Of a stretch of DNA of 64,000 nucleotides, positions 1 to 8,969 are shown piece by piece. Numbering within the stretch: the stretch's first letter is position 1; every line of letters begins with the position of its first letter. The stretch is from positions 62,001 through 126,000 of the forward strand of contig JBKAGO010000067.1 of assembly GCA_046290435.1 (NCBI GenBank), written 5' to 3'. The DNA comes from CAVQUE01 sp046290435 (GTDB taxonomy: Bacteria > Actinomycetota > Acidimicrobiia > Acidimicrobiales > UBA8592). A program made the position numbers and the translations under genes. The notes below the pieces were generated by a model, which saw nothing but the letters and a program-made list of their open reading frames with translations, had not been told where the DNA came from and made no database searches.

Positions 1-425
1 TCGTCAGCCCCGGCCCGGGCACCCCCGACGATGCGGGCGTGTCGAACGCCGTCATCGAACACTTCACCGGTCGGCGCCCGGTGCTGGGTGTGTGCCTCGG
101 CCTGCAGTGCATCGGCCAGGTCTTCGGCGCCACCGTCGTGCGGGCCCCTCAGGTCATGCACGGCAAGACCTCCGCTGTGCACCATCGAGGCGAGGGCGTG
201 TTCGCCGGTCTGGCGTCGCCGGTGGAGACCACCCGCTACCACTCGCTGGTGGTCGATCGGGCCACCGTGCCCGACACGTTGACCATCACCGCCGAGACCG
301 ATGATGGCCTGGTGATGGGCCTCGCTCATCGCGAGCACCCGACCGAAGGGGTGCAGTTCCATCCCGAGTCGGTGCTGACCTCCGGTGGCGAGACCATGGT
401 GGCCACCTTCTTGTCCCGCTGCTGA
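1..425 (+). CDS. pabA: Class I glutamine amidotransferase, PabA/TrpG (5' truncated by window edge)
   Basis: This is the C-terminal two thirds of the glutaminase subunit that supplies ammonia to aminodeoxychorismate or anthranilate synthase (folate or tryptophan pathway, cytoplasm). The reading frame is already open at base 3 with an SPGPGTP motif, so the start lies outside the window. The nucleophile motif GVCLGLQ (catalytic Cys) and the HPES motif near the end supply Cys, His and Glu of the triad. The gene converges on the kinase operon that follows; the same trpG/pknB arrangement is known in mycobacteria, where the gene is annotated trpG. PabA and TrpG cannot be separated from this fragment, and many organisms use one amphibolic subunit. 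Confidence 0.9.
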   Translation, partial: VSPGPGTPDDAGVSNAVIEHFTGRRPVLGVCLGLQCIGQVFGATVVRAPQVMHGKTSAVHHRGEGVFAGLASPVETTRYHSLVVDRATVPDTLTITAETDDGLVMGLAHREHPTEGVQFHPESVLTSGGETMVATFLSRC

Positions 426-438
426 GGCTGGTCCTCCC

Positions 439-474
439 GGCAGGACTCCGCCCGCTCCCGAGCTCTGTCCTGCC
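439..474. terminator. Inverted repeat between converging genes
   Basis: GGCAGGAC (439–446) pairs perfectly with GTCCTGCC (467–474), an 8-bp stem with a 20-nt loop, in the 108-bp gap between the amidotransferase and pknB ends. There is no U-tract, so this is only a plausible bidirectional terminator. Two near-identical 16-bp segments beginning GTGTCCTG follow at about 483 and 502. Confidence 0.35.
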
Positions 475-533
475 TCGAGGCCGTGTCCTGGCGCCGAGCC
501 TGTGTCCTGACGCCGAGGCGTCTACAGCGACTC

Positions 534-2618
534 CTATGGTTCGGGGGTCGGTGTCGGCGAGGGCTCGGGCGTCGGGGTCGGCGGGACCGGCGTCGGGGTC
601 GGCTCGGGTGTGGGCGTCGGGGTCGGTTCGGGTGTGGGTGTCGGTTCGGGCTCGAGCCCGACGATGATCGTCACCTCGGCACCGGCGCTGACCTCGACAC
701 CACCGGAGGGCACCTGGCGGATGACCTCGCCCGGCGTCTGGTTTGCCGGGTCGTCGATGACCGCCTGGTCGGGCACGACGATCAGACCGTCGGCCTCGAG
801 GATCTCCCGGGCCCGTTCGGGGCTCTCGCCGATGACGTTCGGGACCCGGATGGTGCCCGGGCCTGCCGACACGATGATGGTGATGACCGAGCCGGGCTCG
901 ACATCGCGCCCGGGCCGGGGTCGGGTGTTGACGACGAACCCCTCGGGTGTCTCGGCGTTCTCGGTGCGCTGGATCTCGACGACCAGTTCGTACGGTTCGC
1001 CCTCGAGGATACGGACGCCGTCGGCTTCGGTCTGACCCTGGATGTTGGGGACCTCGACGGTCTCGGCGCCCTCGGAGACGCGCAACACGATGGCCTCGGT
1101 CGGGGGCCAGTCGTCGAGCGCGGCGGGAACCTGTTCGACGACACGACCCTCTTCGACCTCGGGATCGTTGACGAGTTCGACCTCGATCAGCTCGAAGCCG
1201 GCTTCGGCCAGCGCGGCTCGGGCCTCGTCCTCGGTGAGGCCGACGACGTCGGGCACCGCGATGGCCTCGGGACCGACCGACACCACGAGATCGACGGTGG
1301 AATCCTCCTCGGCCTCCTCGTCGGGCCCGGGGCTCTGCTCCAGCACGATGTCGGGCTCGGCCTCGGGGTCCTCGACCGCCTGCGTCTCGACCTCGCCGAG
1401 GCGCAGGCCCGCCTCTTCGATGAGGCGCGTCGCCTCGTCGAGGGGCAGGTCGACGACGTCGGGCACCGCGACCGTGGTGACGTCGGTGGTGTCGTCGCCG
1501 CCGAACGCGTTGAGGGCCACCACGATGAGGGCGACGATGACGGCGAGGACACCGACGGTGGCCGCAACCCACAACCACACGGGTCGGGGCTCGTCGTAGT
1601 AGTCGTCCTCGTAGTAGTCGCCACCGGGTTGGGGGCCCGCGGGAGCGGTGGCCGCTGGCGTCATGCGGGTGGCGTCGGCGTAGATGACGGACTCGGACCG
1701 GTCGGGATACACCCCCGGCGTCGCGGCGTATGCCGCGCCGGCCGCTGCAGCCGGCGCCGGTCCCGGCGGGGCCAAGGTGTGGCCGCCGGCGGAGAAGCGC
1801 CGGAGATCGGCCTGGAGATCGGCGGCGGTGGGGTACCGCAGGTCGGCGTTCTTGGCCAACAGCTTGGTGGTGATGGCCGCGAGCGCCTCCGGCACGCCGG
1901 GGCGGCGCGACGCGATGGGCTCGGGCGCCTCCTGGACGTGCTTGTAGGCGATGGCCACCGGGCTGTCGCCGCTGAAGGGCGTGGAGCCGGTGAGCATCTC
2001 GTACATGACGACACCGAGCGAGTACAGGTCGCTGCGCCCGTCGACGGGCTTGCCCTGGGCCTGTTCGGGCGAGAAGTAGGTGGCCGTGCCCATGACCGAG
2101 CCGGTGCGGGTGAGGTTGGCGTCGGCCCCGGCGGACATGGCGGTGGCGATGCCGAAGTCGGCGACCTTGGCCTGGCCGCTGGGCGAGATCAAGATGTTGC
2201 CGGATTTCATGTCGCGGTGGACGAAGTCGTTCTTGTGCGCGAAGCCCAGCGCAGCGGCGACCTCGTCGGCGATCTCGGCCACCCGGGCCGGTGCCAGCGG
2301 GCCGTCGGACTTGATGATCTCCGACAGGCTGCGGCCCTGCACGTACTCCATGACGATGTAGTAGGTGCTGCCTTCGCGGCCCCAGTCGTACACCCCCACG
2401 ATGTTGGGATGGTTGAGGTTGGCGGCGGCCTGCGCCTCACGGCGGAAGCGTTCGACGAACGAGGGGTCGGTGGCGAACTCCGGGAACAACACCTTCACCG
2501 CCACGGGGCGGTCGAGGAGCTGATCGCGGGCGAGGAACACTTCGGCCATCCCGCCACGGGCGAGGCGTCGATGCAGCTCGTAACGCCCGCCGAAGACGGT
2601 TGGGCCTTGGTCGGACAT
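534..2618 (-). CDS. pknB: Membrane Ser/Thr protein kinase with PASTA repeats, PknB type
   Basis: The 694-residue protein has a cytoplasmic kinase domain (about 12–275): glycine loop RGGMAEV, AVKV lysine near 42, HRD at 134–136, DFG at 154–156 and SPE at 183–185. A Pro/Ala/Tyr linker leads to one membrane helix (about 345–367), then four PASTA repeats, each opening with a VPDV/VPNI-type motif, and a Pro-Thr-Glu tail encoded by a GC-rich minisatellite. PknB kinases sense muropeptides or lipid II and phosphorylate cell-wall and division proteins. The catalytic loop reads HRDMKSGN where most relatives have HRD(I/V)KPGN, a mild departure. It is the last gene of the fhaA-to-pknB operon. No pknA precedes it, so it may be the only kinase of this locus. 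Confidence 0.95.
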   Translation of the reverse strand: MSDQGPTVFGGRYELHRRLARGGMAEVFLARDQLLDRPVAVKVLFPEFATDPSFVERFRREAQAAANLNHPNIVGVYDWGREGSTYYIVMEYVQGRSLSEIIKSDGPLAPARVAEIADEVAAALGFAHKNDFVHRDMKSGNILISPSGQAKVADFGIATAMSAGADANLTRTGSVMGTATYFSPEQAQGKPVDGRSDLYSLGVVMYEMLTGSTPFSGDSPVAIAYKHVQEAPEPIASRRPGVPEALAAITTKLLAKNADLRYPTAADLQADLRRFSAGGHTLAPPGPAPAAAAGAAYAATPGVYPDRSESVIYADATRMTPAATAPAGPQPGGDYYEDDYYDEPRPVWLWVAATVGVLAVIVALIVVALNAFGGDDTTDVTTVAVPDVVDLPLDEATRLIEEAGLRLGEVETQAVEDPEAEPDIVLEQSPGPDEEAEEDSTVDLVVSVGPEAIAVPDVVGLTEDEARAALAEAGFELIEVELVNDPEVEEGRVVEQVPAALDDWPPTEAIVLRVSEGAETVEVPNIQGQTEADGVRILEGEPYELVVEIQRTENAETPEGFVVNTRPRPGRDVEPGSVITIIVSAGPGTIRVPNVIGESPERAREILEADGLIVVPDQAVIDDPANQTPGEVIRQVPSGGVEVSAGAEVTIIVGLEPEPTPTPEPTPTPTPEPTPTPVPPTPTPEPSPTPTPEP

Positions 2619-2648
2619 AGCGGACGAAGTCTAGTGGGCCGCCCGGGG

Positions 2649-4169
2649 TCACCCGGCGCGCAGGGCGGCCTGGAGGACCTGACGGGCTATTGGTGCGGCC
2701 GTGCCGCCACCGGTCTGTTGGCCCTGACCGGGCACGGACTCGACGACGACGGCCACTGCGACGGTGGGATCCTGACCGGGTGGTCCACCGAAACCGATGA
2801 TCCAGCCGTGGGTGTCGTCGGGGCGTTCGGCGTCGACCTGGGCGGTTCCGGTCTTGGCCCCGATCTCGAACCCGTCGATGGCCAGCCCGCGGCCGGTGCC
2901 GTTGGTGACCACGTCGAGCATGGCGCGTCGCAGCGCCCGCGCATCGCTGGGCGACACGGCCGTGCGCCACGTGGAGACGTCGGCGCGCTCGATGACCTCG
3001 CCGTCACGGTTGCGGATCTCGCTCATCACGTGGGGAACCATGACCGCGCCGTTGTTGGCGGCGGCCGCGGCGACCATGGCCATCTGCAGCGGCGTGGCCT
3101 TGACGTCGTTCTGACCGATGCCGGTCTGGGCGAGGGCCGGGGTGTTCTCGAGGATCGGCACGGGCGGTTCGCCGTCGGTGGTGCCGACCTGGGTGCCGTA
3201 GTCGGTGGGGTAGAACGACGCGACGGGCGCAGGCAGGTCGATCGGCGGCGTGTTGTTGAACCCGAAGGCCTCGGCACCGTCGATCATGGCCTCCGCGCCG
3301 ATGATCTCGGCGGCGGCCTCGGCGAACCAGGTGTTGCACGACACCCGCAGCGCCTCGAGCAGCGTGCCCCCGCAGGTGCCGCCGCCGAAGTTGCCGAGCT
3401 CGACGGTGGTGAGCGGCGGCGTGTAGGTGGTCGCTGCCGGCAGGACGGGTTGGCTGAGCGTCATGACCTCGGCAGTGAGTCCGGCGCCGGCGGTGACGAT
3501 CTTGAACGTCGATCCGGGGAAGAAGATCTCCCGGTACATGCGCGCCAGGCGTGGGTCCTCGCCGGGCGGGATCTCGTCGAAGGCGGCCCAGGCGGTGCGT
3601 GCCTCGTCGAGGTCGACCGAGCCCAGCGGGGTGGGGTCATAGGACGGCCAGCTCCAGAACGCCAGGATCTCGCCGGTGCGCGGATCGAGCGCCACGACCG
3701 ATCCGCGACGCTCGCCGAGCGCCTCGCGGGCAACGGTCTGCACGTCGTGGCGCAGCGTGAGGGTGACATCGGCGGAGGTGTCGGTGTCGGTGAACAAGGA
3801 GCCGAAGCTGTCGAAGCGCTGCCCGATCGCCCGTCCCGACAGCCGCTCGTTGTAGACGCGTTCGACGCCGTCGGAACCGAACTGGAACGAGAAGTAGCCG
3901 GTGGTGTGCGCGTAGAGGTCGCCCTCGGGATAGACCCGAGCTCGGCGCAGTTCGGTCTCGGGCACCTCGACCGAGGTGGCCACGACCACACCGTCGGCGG
4001 TGAGGATCGATCCCCGTTCGCGGTTGAAGTCGCGTTCGATCGTGCGGGTGTTGGCCGGATTGTCCTGGAGGCGTTCGGCGCCGAAGATGTGGATCCGGTT
4101 GAGCTGCACGAACAACGCTGCGAAACAGACCATGAGGCCGATGCCCAGGAACCTGATGTGGCGGTTCAT
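2649..4169 (-). CDS. pbpA: Penicillin-binding protein 2-type transpeptidase PbpA
   Basis: A class B PBP (506 residues) that cross-links peptidoglycan outside the membrane together with the adjacent SEDS protein. It has an N-terminal membrane anchor (about 5–25), a dimerisation domain containing RGSI, and a transpeptidase domain with SxxK in PGSTFKI, SxN in VSCNTW and KTG in GAKTGTAQ. The ATG at 4169 is chosen because it overlaps the rodA stop as ATGA; the frame stays open further upstream but only antisense-like low-complexity residues are encoded there. Length fits the mycobacterial PbpA group. It ends 30 bp before pknB. Confidence 0.95.
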   Translation of the reverse strand: MNRHIRFLGIGLMVCFAALFVQLNRIHIFGAERLQDNPANTRTIERDFNRERGSILTADGVVVATSVEVPETELRRARVYPEGDLYAHTTGYFSFQFGSDGVERVYNERLSGRAIGQRFDSFGSLFTDTDTSADVTLTLRHDVQTVAREALGERRGSVVALDPRTGEILAFWSWPSYDPTPLGSVDLDEARTAWAAFDEIPPGEDPRLARMYREIFFPGSTFKIVTAGAGLTAEVMTLSQPVLPAATTYTPPLTTVELGNFGGGTCGGTLLEALRVSCNTWFAEAAAEIIGAEAMIDGAEAFGFNNTPPIDLPAPVASFYPTDYGTQVGTTDGEPPVPILENTPALAQTGIGQNDVKATPLQMAMVAAAAANNGAVMVPHVMSEIRNRDGEVIERADVSTWRTAVSPSDARALRRAMLDVVTNGTGRGLAIDGFEIGAKTGTAQVDAERPDDTHGWIIGFGGPPGQDPTVAVAVVVESVPGQGQQTGGGTAAPIARQVLQAALRAG

Positions 4170-5485
4170 GCCACCTCCGCCCGCAGGCCCCGCGTGGCCC
4201 GGGCCTGATCGGCGCCCCGCTCGAGGGCGACGTCGTCGGAGATCCGCAAGAGCAGCGCCAGCATCACCCACGACCCGAGCAGCGACGAGCCGCCGTAGCT
4301 GACGAAGGGAAGGGTCACGCCGGTGAGCGGCAGGAGCCGGACGATGCCGGCGAGGATGACGAAGGTCTGCACCCCCAACAGCGTGGTGAGGCCCACGGCC
4401 AGCAGCTTCTCGAACGGACGCCGGGCGTTGATCGCGATGCGCAGGCCGCTGCCGATCATCAACATGAACGCCACGAGGATGGCGGTGGTGCCGAGCAGCC
4501 CGAGCTCCTCGCCGATGGCCGCGAAGATGAAGTCGGTCTCGACCTCGGGGATGTTGTCGGGGGTCCCGACGCCGATGCCGGTGCCGGTGAGGCCGCCGTC
4601 GGCCATCGCGAACGAGCTCTGCACGATCTGGAAGGCGTCGCCGAACGGGTCGGCCCAGGGGTCGAGCCAGATGTCGACGCGTTGTTCGATCTGGCCGACC
4701 GTACGGAACGCGAACGCCGCACCGGCGCCGAACAGCAGCAGGCTCATGACCAGATACGAGGGCCGTTCGGTCGACACCCACAACAGCACGACGAACAGCG
4801 CGAAGAACAGCAGCGCGGCGCCGAGGTCGTTCTGCAGGTACATGACCATCAAGGACACGCCCCAGGCGGCGAGGATCGGGCCGAGGTGGCGGATCTCGGG
4901 GATCGACATGCCGAGGATGCGTCGCGACGACAGCCCCAGCAGCTCACGCTTGTCCACCAGGTAGCCGGCGAAGAAGATGGCGAGGGCGATCTTCGCGAAC
5001 TCGCCGGGCTGGAAGTTGACCGGACCGAACGACACCCAGATGCGGGCGCCGTTGATCTCACGGCCGATGACCGGGAACAGCGGCAGGAGCAGCAGGCCGA
5101 GGCCGATGAACATGAGGGTGTAGCGGTACTGCTCGAGCAGGCGCGTGCGTCGCACGACCAACAGGGTGGCGGTGAACCCGATGACGCCGAACAGCGCCCA
5201 GACCGCCTGCAGTCCGGCGAGGTCCTCGTCCAGGCGGGCGATGAACACGTAGCCGATGCCGTTGAGCAGCCCCGCGATGGGCAACAGGATGGGGTCGGCC
5301 CGCGGGGCGAGGCGCCGCACGGCGATGTGCGCGGCGAGCAGCAGGCCGAGGATGACGGCCAGGAACGGCACGATGTTCGCAGGGATCTCGGCGAGGCGTC
5401 CCAGGCTGGCCAGCACGTAGGCGACGACGGTGATCGCCGCGCCCATGATCAACAGGGCGAGCTCGGTGTTTCGACGATGCGACAT
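4166..5485 (-). CDS. rodA: SEDS-family peptidoglycan glycosyltransferase RodA/FtsW
   Basis: A polytopic membrane protein of 439 residues with about ten to twelve hydrophobic helices and typical SEDS signatures: NGARIWVSFGPVNFQPGEF in the middle and LPFVSYGGSS near the C terminus. SEDS proteins polymerise lipid II into glycan strands and pair with class B PBPs, here PbpA encoded immediately downstream with a 4-bp overlap. The operon context and mycobacterial synteny favour the RodA (elongation) assignment over FtsW. It lies 12 bp downstream of pstP. Confidence 0.93.
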   Translation of the reverse strand: MSHRRNTELALLIMGAAITVVAYVLASLGRLAEIPANIVPFLAVILGLLLAAHIAVRRLAPRADPILLPIAGLLNGIGYVFIARLDEDLAGLQAVWALFGVIGFTATLLVVRRTRLLEQYRYTLMFIGLGLLLLPLFPVIGREINGARIWVSFGPVNFQPGEFAKIALAIFFAGYLVDKRELLGLSSRRILGMSIPEIRHLGPILAAWGVSLMVMYLQNDLGAALLFFALFVVLLWVSTERPSYLVMSLLLFGAGAAFAFRTVGQIEQRVDIWLDPWADPFGDAFQIVQSSFAMADGGLTGTGIGVGTPDNIPEVETDFIFAAIGEELGLLGTTAILVAFMLMIGSGLRIAINARRPFEKLLAVGLTTLLGVQTFVILAGIVRLLPLTGVTLPFVSYGGSSLLGSWVMLALLLRISDDVALERGADQARATRGLRAEVA

Positions 5486-5497
5486 GGTGGAGGAGAT

Positions 5498-6685
5498 TCA
5501 GTCGCCCCAGAACTTCCACCAGGGCCGACGGCGCGACGCGGCTGGTACGGGCGGGCGCACGACCGGGTTCCCCCGCGGCGGGGTGATCGGCTCGCTGGAG
5601 CGTGACTCGTCGGCCCCACCCATGGGTGGGGCGGCTGCGTCCGGAGCGGGCAGGTGACCGTCCGACGAGGCTGTCGGGGGCGGCGCAACGGCGTCACCGG
5701 GCGGCTGCGCTGGGGCGCCGGGCGACGGCGCGGTGGTTGGCGCCGGGGCGGGCGGTGGGGGCGGCGAGGCCGCCGCTGCGGGCGCTGCGGCACCGGGCGC
5801 CGGCGCCGCGTTGGCTGCGGGCGCCGCATTGGGTGCGTCGCCGAAGTGGGGCTCGTCGGTCGCGTAGGCGAACCGGGGTTCGACCATCGGGTATTCGGCC
5901 GTCTCGGGAGCCGAACTCGCGGGCCGGGGAATCGGTGGCGCCTTTTCGTCGGCGCCGACACCGACGGCGGCGACGACCACGCTGACGTTGTCGCGGCTGC
6001 CGCCCTCGTTGGCCATGCGAACCAGCTCGTCGACGACCTGGGAGGGGTCGTCGAGACGACGGATCGTGGCGGCGATCTCGTCGTCGCTGACCTCGTTGAA
6101 GAGCCCGTCGCTGCACAACAGGTACACGTCGCCGAGGTGGATGGGCAGCTCCCAGTAGTCGACCTGGAGGTCGTGGCCGATGCCGAGCGCGCGGGTCAAG
6201 ATGTTGCGTTGCGGGTGGCTGCGGGCCTCGTCGGGCGTTATCCGCCCCTCACGCACGAGGGTCTCGACGAGGCTGTGGTCCTCGGTGACCTGCACCAGCT
6301 GATCGTCGGCGAAGCGGTACACCCTGGAGTCACCGACGTTGACGATGCCCAGACGGCTGGGCTGGGTCTCGCCGGGGTCGCGCAGCATGGCGACCGCACA
6401 GATGGTGGTGCCCATGCCGGCGAGCTCGACGTCGCCCGCAGCGCGTTCGATGATGGCGGCGTTCGCCTCGTGGACCCGGCCGAGGAGCTGATCGAGGGTG
6501 GTCGGTGCCTGCCCGCCGTCGGTCATGGACTCGATGGCGACCGCCGAGGCGACCTCGCCGCCGCGGTGGCCGCCCATGCCGTCGGCGACGATGAACAGGC
6601 CGTCCTCGGCATGGACGGCGTCCTGGTTGATCTCGCGGACCCGACCGACGTCGGTGACCGCTCCCCAGCGGAATCGGGCCGTCAT
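5498..6685 (-). CDS. pstP: PP2C-family Ser/Thr phosphatase PstP
   Basis: A metal-dependent phosphatase that reverses PknB-type phosphorylation. The PPM domain (about 1–240) shows NQD near 20, VADGMGGH, GDSR and the late NGG/DN pair (ANEGGSRDN). Unlike mycobacterial PstP I see no clear membrane helix after it. The C-terminal 150 residues are a Pro/Ala-rich disordered tail ending in basic and aromatic residues (RRRPWWKFWGD). The ATG at 6685 is preceded by GGGAGGAAAG, a strong ribosome site, and lies 40 bp after fhaB. The missing helix suggests a soluble or peripherally bound enzyme. Confidence 0.92.
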   Translation of the reverse strand: MTARFRWGAVTDVGRVREINQDAVHAEDGLFIVADGMGGHRGGEVASAVAIESMTDGGQAPTTLDQLLGRVHEANAAIIERAAGDVELAGMGTTICAVAMLRDPGETQPSRLGIVNVGDSRVYRFADDQLVQVTEDHSLVETLVREGRITPDEARSHPQRNILTRALGIGHDLQVDYWELPIHLGDVYLLCSDGLFNEVSDDEIAATIRRLDDPSQVVDELVRMANEGGSRDNVSVVVAAVGVGADEKAPPIPRPASSAPETAEYPMVEPRFAYATDEPHFGDAPNAAPAANAAPAPGAAAPAAAASPPPPPAPAPTTAPSPGAPAQPPGDAVAPPPTASSDGHLPAPDAAAPPMGGADESRSSEPITPPRGNPVVRPPVPAASRRRPWWKFWGD

Positions 6686-6725
6686 GGGCGCTTTCCTCCC
6701 GGACGCACCGGCTGCGTCGGCGCGG

Positions 6726-7214
6726 TCATCGGAGCTCCAGCACCACGGTGCCGACGCCGATCCGGTCGCCGGGGCGCAGCCGTCGTGGACCGGTGACGGC
6801 CTGGCCGTTGCAGGTCGTGCCGTTGGTGGATCCGAGGTCCTCGACGTGGATGCCGTCGGGACCCGCGGCCACGCGGGCGTGGATCTGTGACGCATAGGTG
6901 TCGTCGATGACCACCGTGCAGCCCGGGGCGCGACCGAGCGTCATCTCGGTGGTGACCGGGTACTGGCGACCGGCCTGATCGGGCGGCTCGACGACGACGA
7001 GGGTCTGCGCCGCCTGGGTCGACTGTGCTGTTGCAGCACCGCGACCCACGGTTGCCGGCTCGGCCGCCCGGGCCCGGCGCGGCGCCGTTCGGTTGGCGGG
7101 CGCGACCGCGGGCGTGCGCAGCTCGCTCCAGACCGCCCACATCACCCGGATGAAGAAGAGGTACAGGAGTGCGAGCAGGCACAGCTTCAGCACGTCGATG
7201 AGTTGCTCGGACAC
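6726..7214 (-). CDS. fhaB: Membrane-anchored FHA-domain protein, FhaB/FipA type
   Basis: 162 residues: an N-terminal membrane helix (about 8–28), an Ala/Arg-rich linker, and a forkhead-associated domain (about 75–162) with LGR, SQxHA, DLGSTNGT and a terminal VVLELR. FHA domains bind phosphothreonine; in mycobacteria this protein (Rv0019c) connects kinase signalling to the division and wall machinery. It lies between the crotonase and pstP genes in the same direction. Confidence is high from domain plus synteny. Confidence 0.92.
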   Translation of the reverse strand: MSEQLIDVLKLCLLALLYLFFIRVMWAVWSELRTPAVAPANRTAPRRARAAEPATVGRGAATAQSTQAAQTLVVVEPPDQAGRQYPVTTEMTLGRAPGCTVVIDDTYASQIHARVAAGPDGIHVEDLGSTNGTTCNGQAVTGPRRLRPGDRIGVGTVVLELR

Positions 7215-7271
7215 AGTCGTTCCAATGTAGAGGGCCGGTGCGGGGCGAGGGCGCCAGCGGTGTCGTGGGGG

Positions 7272-8054
7272 TCATCGGCCGGTCCAGCGGGGTGGCTCGC
7301 GCCGGGCCGTCGTCTCGCGGCCGATGCGGGCGTCGTCGGTGGCGTTGGCGACGAGGCGCATGGTCTCGCCGAAACGGACCGCCTCGGTCCAGCCCATGTC
7401 CGCGGTGCGTACCGCGACCTCCTTGGTGGCCCGGGTAGCCAGCGGAGCCGAGGCGCAGAGACGGCCGGCAAGGGCACGGGCCTCGGCCATGAGGTCGTCG
7501 TGGGGCACGACCCGCCACACGAGGCCCATCTGGTGGGCCCGTTCGGCGTCGACAGCCTCGCCGAGCAGCAGCAGTTCCATGGCGTCGGCCCAGTTCAGGC
7601 GTTGCGGGAGGCGGATGGCGCCGACGATGGTGGGCGTGCCGATGCGCACCTCGGGGTAGGCGAAGGTGGCGCGGTCACTGGCGATGACGAAGTCGCAGAA
7701 GGTGACCGCGGTCAGGCCGTAGCCGATGCAGGGGCCGTTGACCGCGGCGATGACGGGCTTGAAGAGCTCGAGGCCGCTCTCGAAGCTGTTGACGGTGGGC
7801 TTCTCCCAGAACGTGCCGGGGAAGGTGCCGACGCTTCCGGCGCCGTCGACGAGGTCGGCGCCGGCGCAGAAGGCCCGGCCTGCGCCGGTGACGATGGCCA
7901 CCCAGGCGTCGGGGTCGCCGAGAAACCGCTGCCAGGCGCCGTTGAGGCCCTCGCGCATGGCGCCGTTGACGGCGTTGAGCTTGTCGGGCCGGTTGTAGGT
8001 GATGGTCACGACGTGACCGTCCTGGTCGTAGCCGACCGGTTGGCCGTCGCTCAT
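7272..8054 (-). CDS. Enoyl-CoA hydratase/isomerase (crotonase) family protein inserted in the fha–pknB operon
   Basis: A 260-residue crotonase-fold protein with the first oxyanion-hole motif FCAGAD and the second region NGPCIGYGLTAV. In classical hydratases the latter reads GGGxEL and its Glu is one of two catalytic acids; here that position appears to be Thr, while the second Glu (AYPEVRIG) is present. So the enzyme may be an isomerase, a hydrolase or a different crotonase. The ATG at 8054 follows GAGGGG. It sits between fhaA and fhaB, where mycobacteria to my knowledge have no such gene. A role in wall or lipid metabolism is speculative. Confidence 0.85.
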   Translation of the reverse strand: MSDGQPVGYDQDGHVVTITYNRPDKLNAVNGAMREGLNGAWQRFLGDPDAWVAIVTGAGRAFCAGADLVDGAGSVGTFPGTFWEKPTVNSFESGLELFKPVIAAVNGPCIGYGLTAVTFCDFVIASDRATFAYPEVRIGTPTIVGAIRLPQRLNWADAMELLLLGEAVDAERAHQMGLVWRVVPHDDLMAEARALAGRLCASAPLATRATKEVAVRTADMGWTEAVRFGETMRLVANATDDARIGRETTARREPPRWTGR

Positions 8055-8102
8055 GATCGTCCCCTCGTCATGGTGTGCATCCCCTCTTGCCGCCCGGTGT
8101 TT

Positions 8103-8159
8103 CGCCGAAATCTGGGACTTTGCGCGCACCAGGTGCGCGCAGAGTTGCAGATTTCGGCG
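8103..8159. repeat. 57-bp near-perfect palindrome between fhaA and the crotonase gene
   Basis: Arms of 28 nt (8103–8130 and 8132–8159) around one central base match at 25 positions, and two of the three mismatches can form G·U pairs in RNA. The ends read CGCCGAAATCTG and its complement. It could form a long stem-loop in the operon mRNA between fhaA and the downstream genes, lowering or stabilising distal transcript. Its GGCGCCGAAA-like edge resembles, without being identical to, the palindromes at 62.0 and 62.9 kb. Confidence 0.8.
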
Positions 8160-8177
8160 GATGTCGGTGGGCGGCGA

Positions 8178-8837
8178 TCAGCTGGCCTCGAAGCGCAGCA
8201 CCACCGACCCGAACGACAACAGGTCGCCGTCGACGAGCTCTCGCTCGGCGATGCGTTCGCCGTTGACGCGGGTGCCGTTGGTGGAGCCCAGGTCGACCAG
8301 CACGAACCCGGTGCCGTGCGGGCGGATCTCGGCGTGGGTCCGGCTGACGTTGGGGTCCTCGACCAGGATGGTGCAGTCGTCGAGGCGGCCGATGGTGACG
8401 ATGGCTTCGCCCAGCACGATGCGTTCGCCGTCGGGCAGGACGAGCGATCCGGGGATGCGACCCCGTTCGGCTTCGCGCAGGCTCGAGCGGATGCGGAAGT
8501 TGCCTTCGCGGAGGCGGTCGGCGACGGTGAGCTCGATGGTGACGGGGCCGAGGAAGTGGTAACCCTCGTCACGGGCGTGTTCGCGTGCGGATTCGGCGAG
8601 TTCGCGGCGCAGGCTCTCGTGGACCTCGGCGAAGCGCGCGTCGTCGGCTGCGGACAGCTCGATGACGAAATGGTTGGGGGCGACGCGCTCACCGCTGACT
8701 CCGATCGACCGGTTGGCGTCCATCTCGCGCACCAGACGTCGACCGAGCTCCACCGGTTTCAGTCCGCTGCGGAAAACCCGCGCGAAGCTGCCCTCGACCA
8801 TGCGCTCGAGGCGCCGTTCGAAGCGATTGAGTCCCAC
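8178..8837 (-). CDS. fhaA: FhaA: DUF3662 plus FHA domain protein
   Basis: 219 residues. The first 120 match the DUF3662 region of mycobacterial FhaA (opening with FERRLERMVEG, then KPVELGRRLVREM); the last 90 form an FHA domain with IGR, VSRTHAEI, DLGSTNGT. FhaA is a PknB-phosphothreonine-binding protein that regulates peptidoglycan precursor flipping. The long linker of the mycobacterial protein is largely missing. The start is a GTG eight bases after a TAACCT -10 box (8846–8851 on the complementary strand), so the operon mRNA is probably leaderless. Confidence 0.92.
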   Translation of the reverse strand: MGLNRFERRLERMVEGSFARVFRSGLKPVELGRRLVREMDANRSIGVSGERVAPNHFVIELSAADDARFAEVHESLRRELAESAREHARDEGYHFLGPVTIELTVADRLREGNFRIRSSLREAERGRIPGSLVLPDGERIVLGEAIVTIGRLDDCTILVEDPNVSRTHAEIRPHGTGFVLVDLGSTNGTRVNGERIAERELVDGDLLSFGSVVLRFEAS

Positions 8838-8969
8838 GGTGCGACAGGTTAGGCGCTTCGGCCTACCACCAGCCGGGAACGGGCCCGTCGACGCAGCGAC
8901 ACGAGCTGGAGGCGCAGCCCGGACCCGCCGACTCGCACCCGTGGGCGTGGCCCCGTAGCTTCGTCGCCC

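Noticed and set aside
483..4208. Long open frame on the plus strand opposite pknB and pbpA
   Set aside because: It is antisense of two clearly coding genes, with low-complexity Gly/Arg/Asp composition and no motif. Such frames are expected at this GC content.
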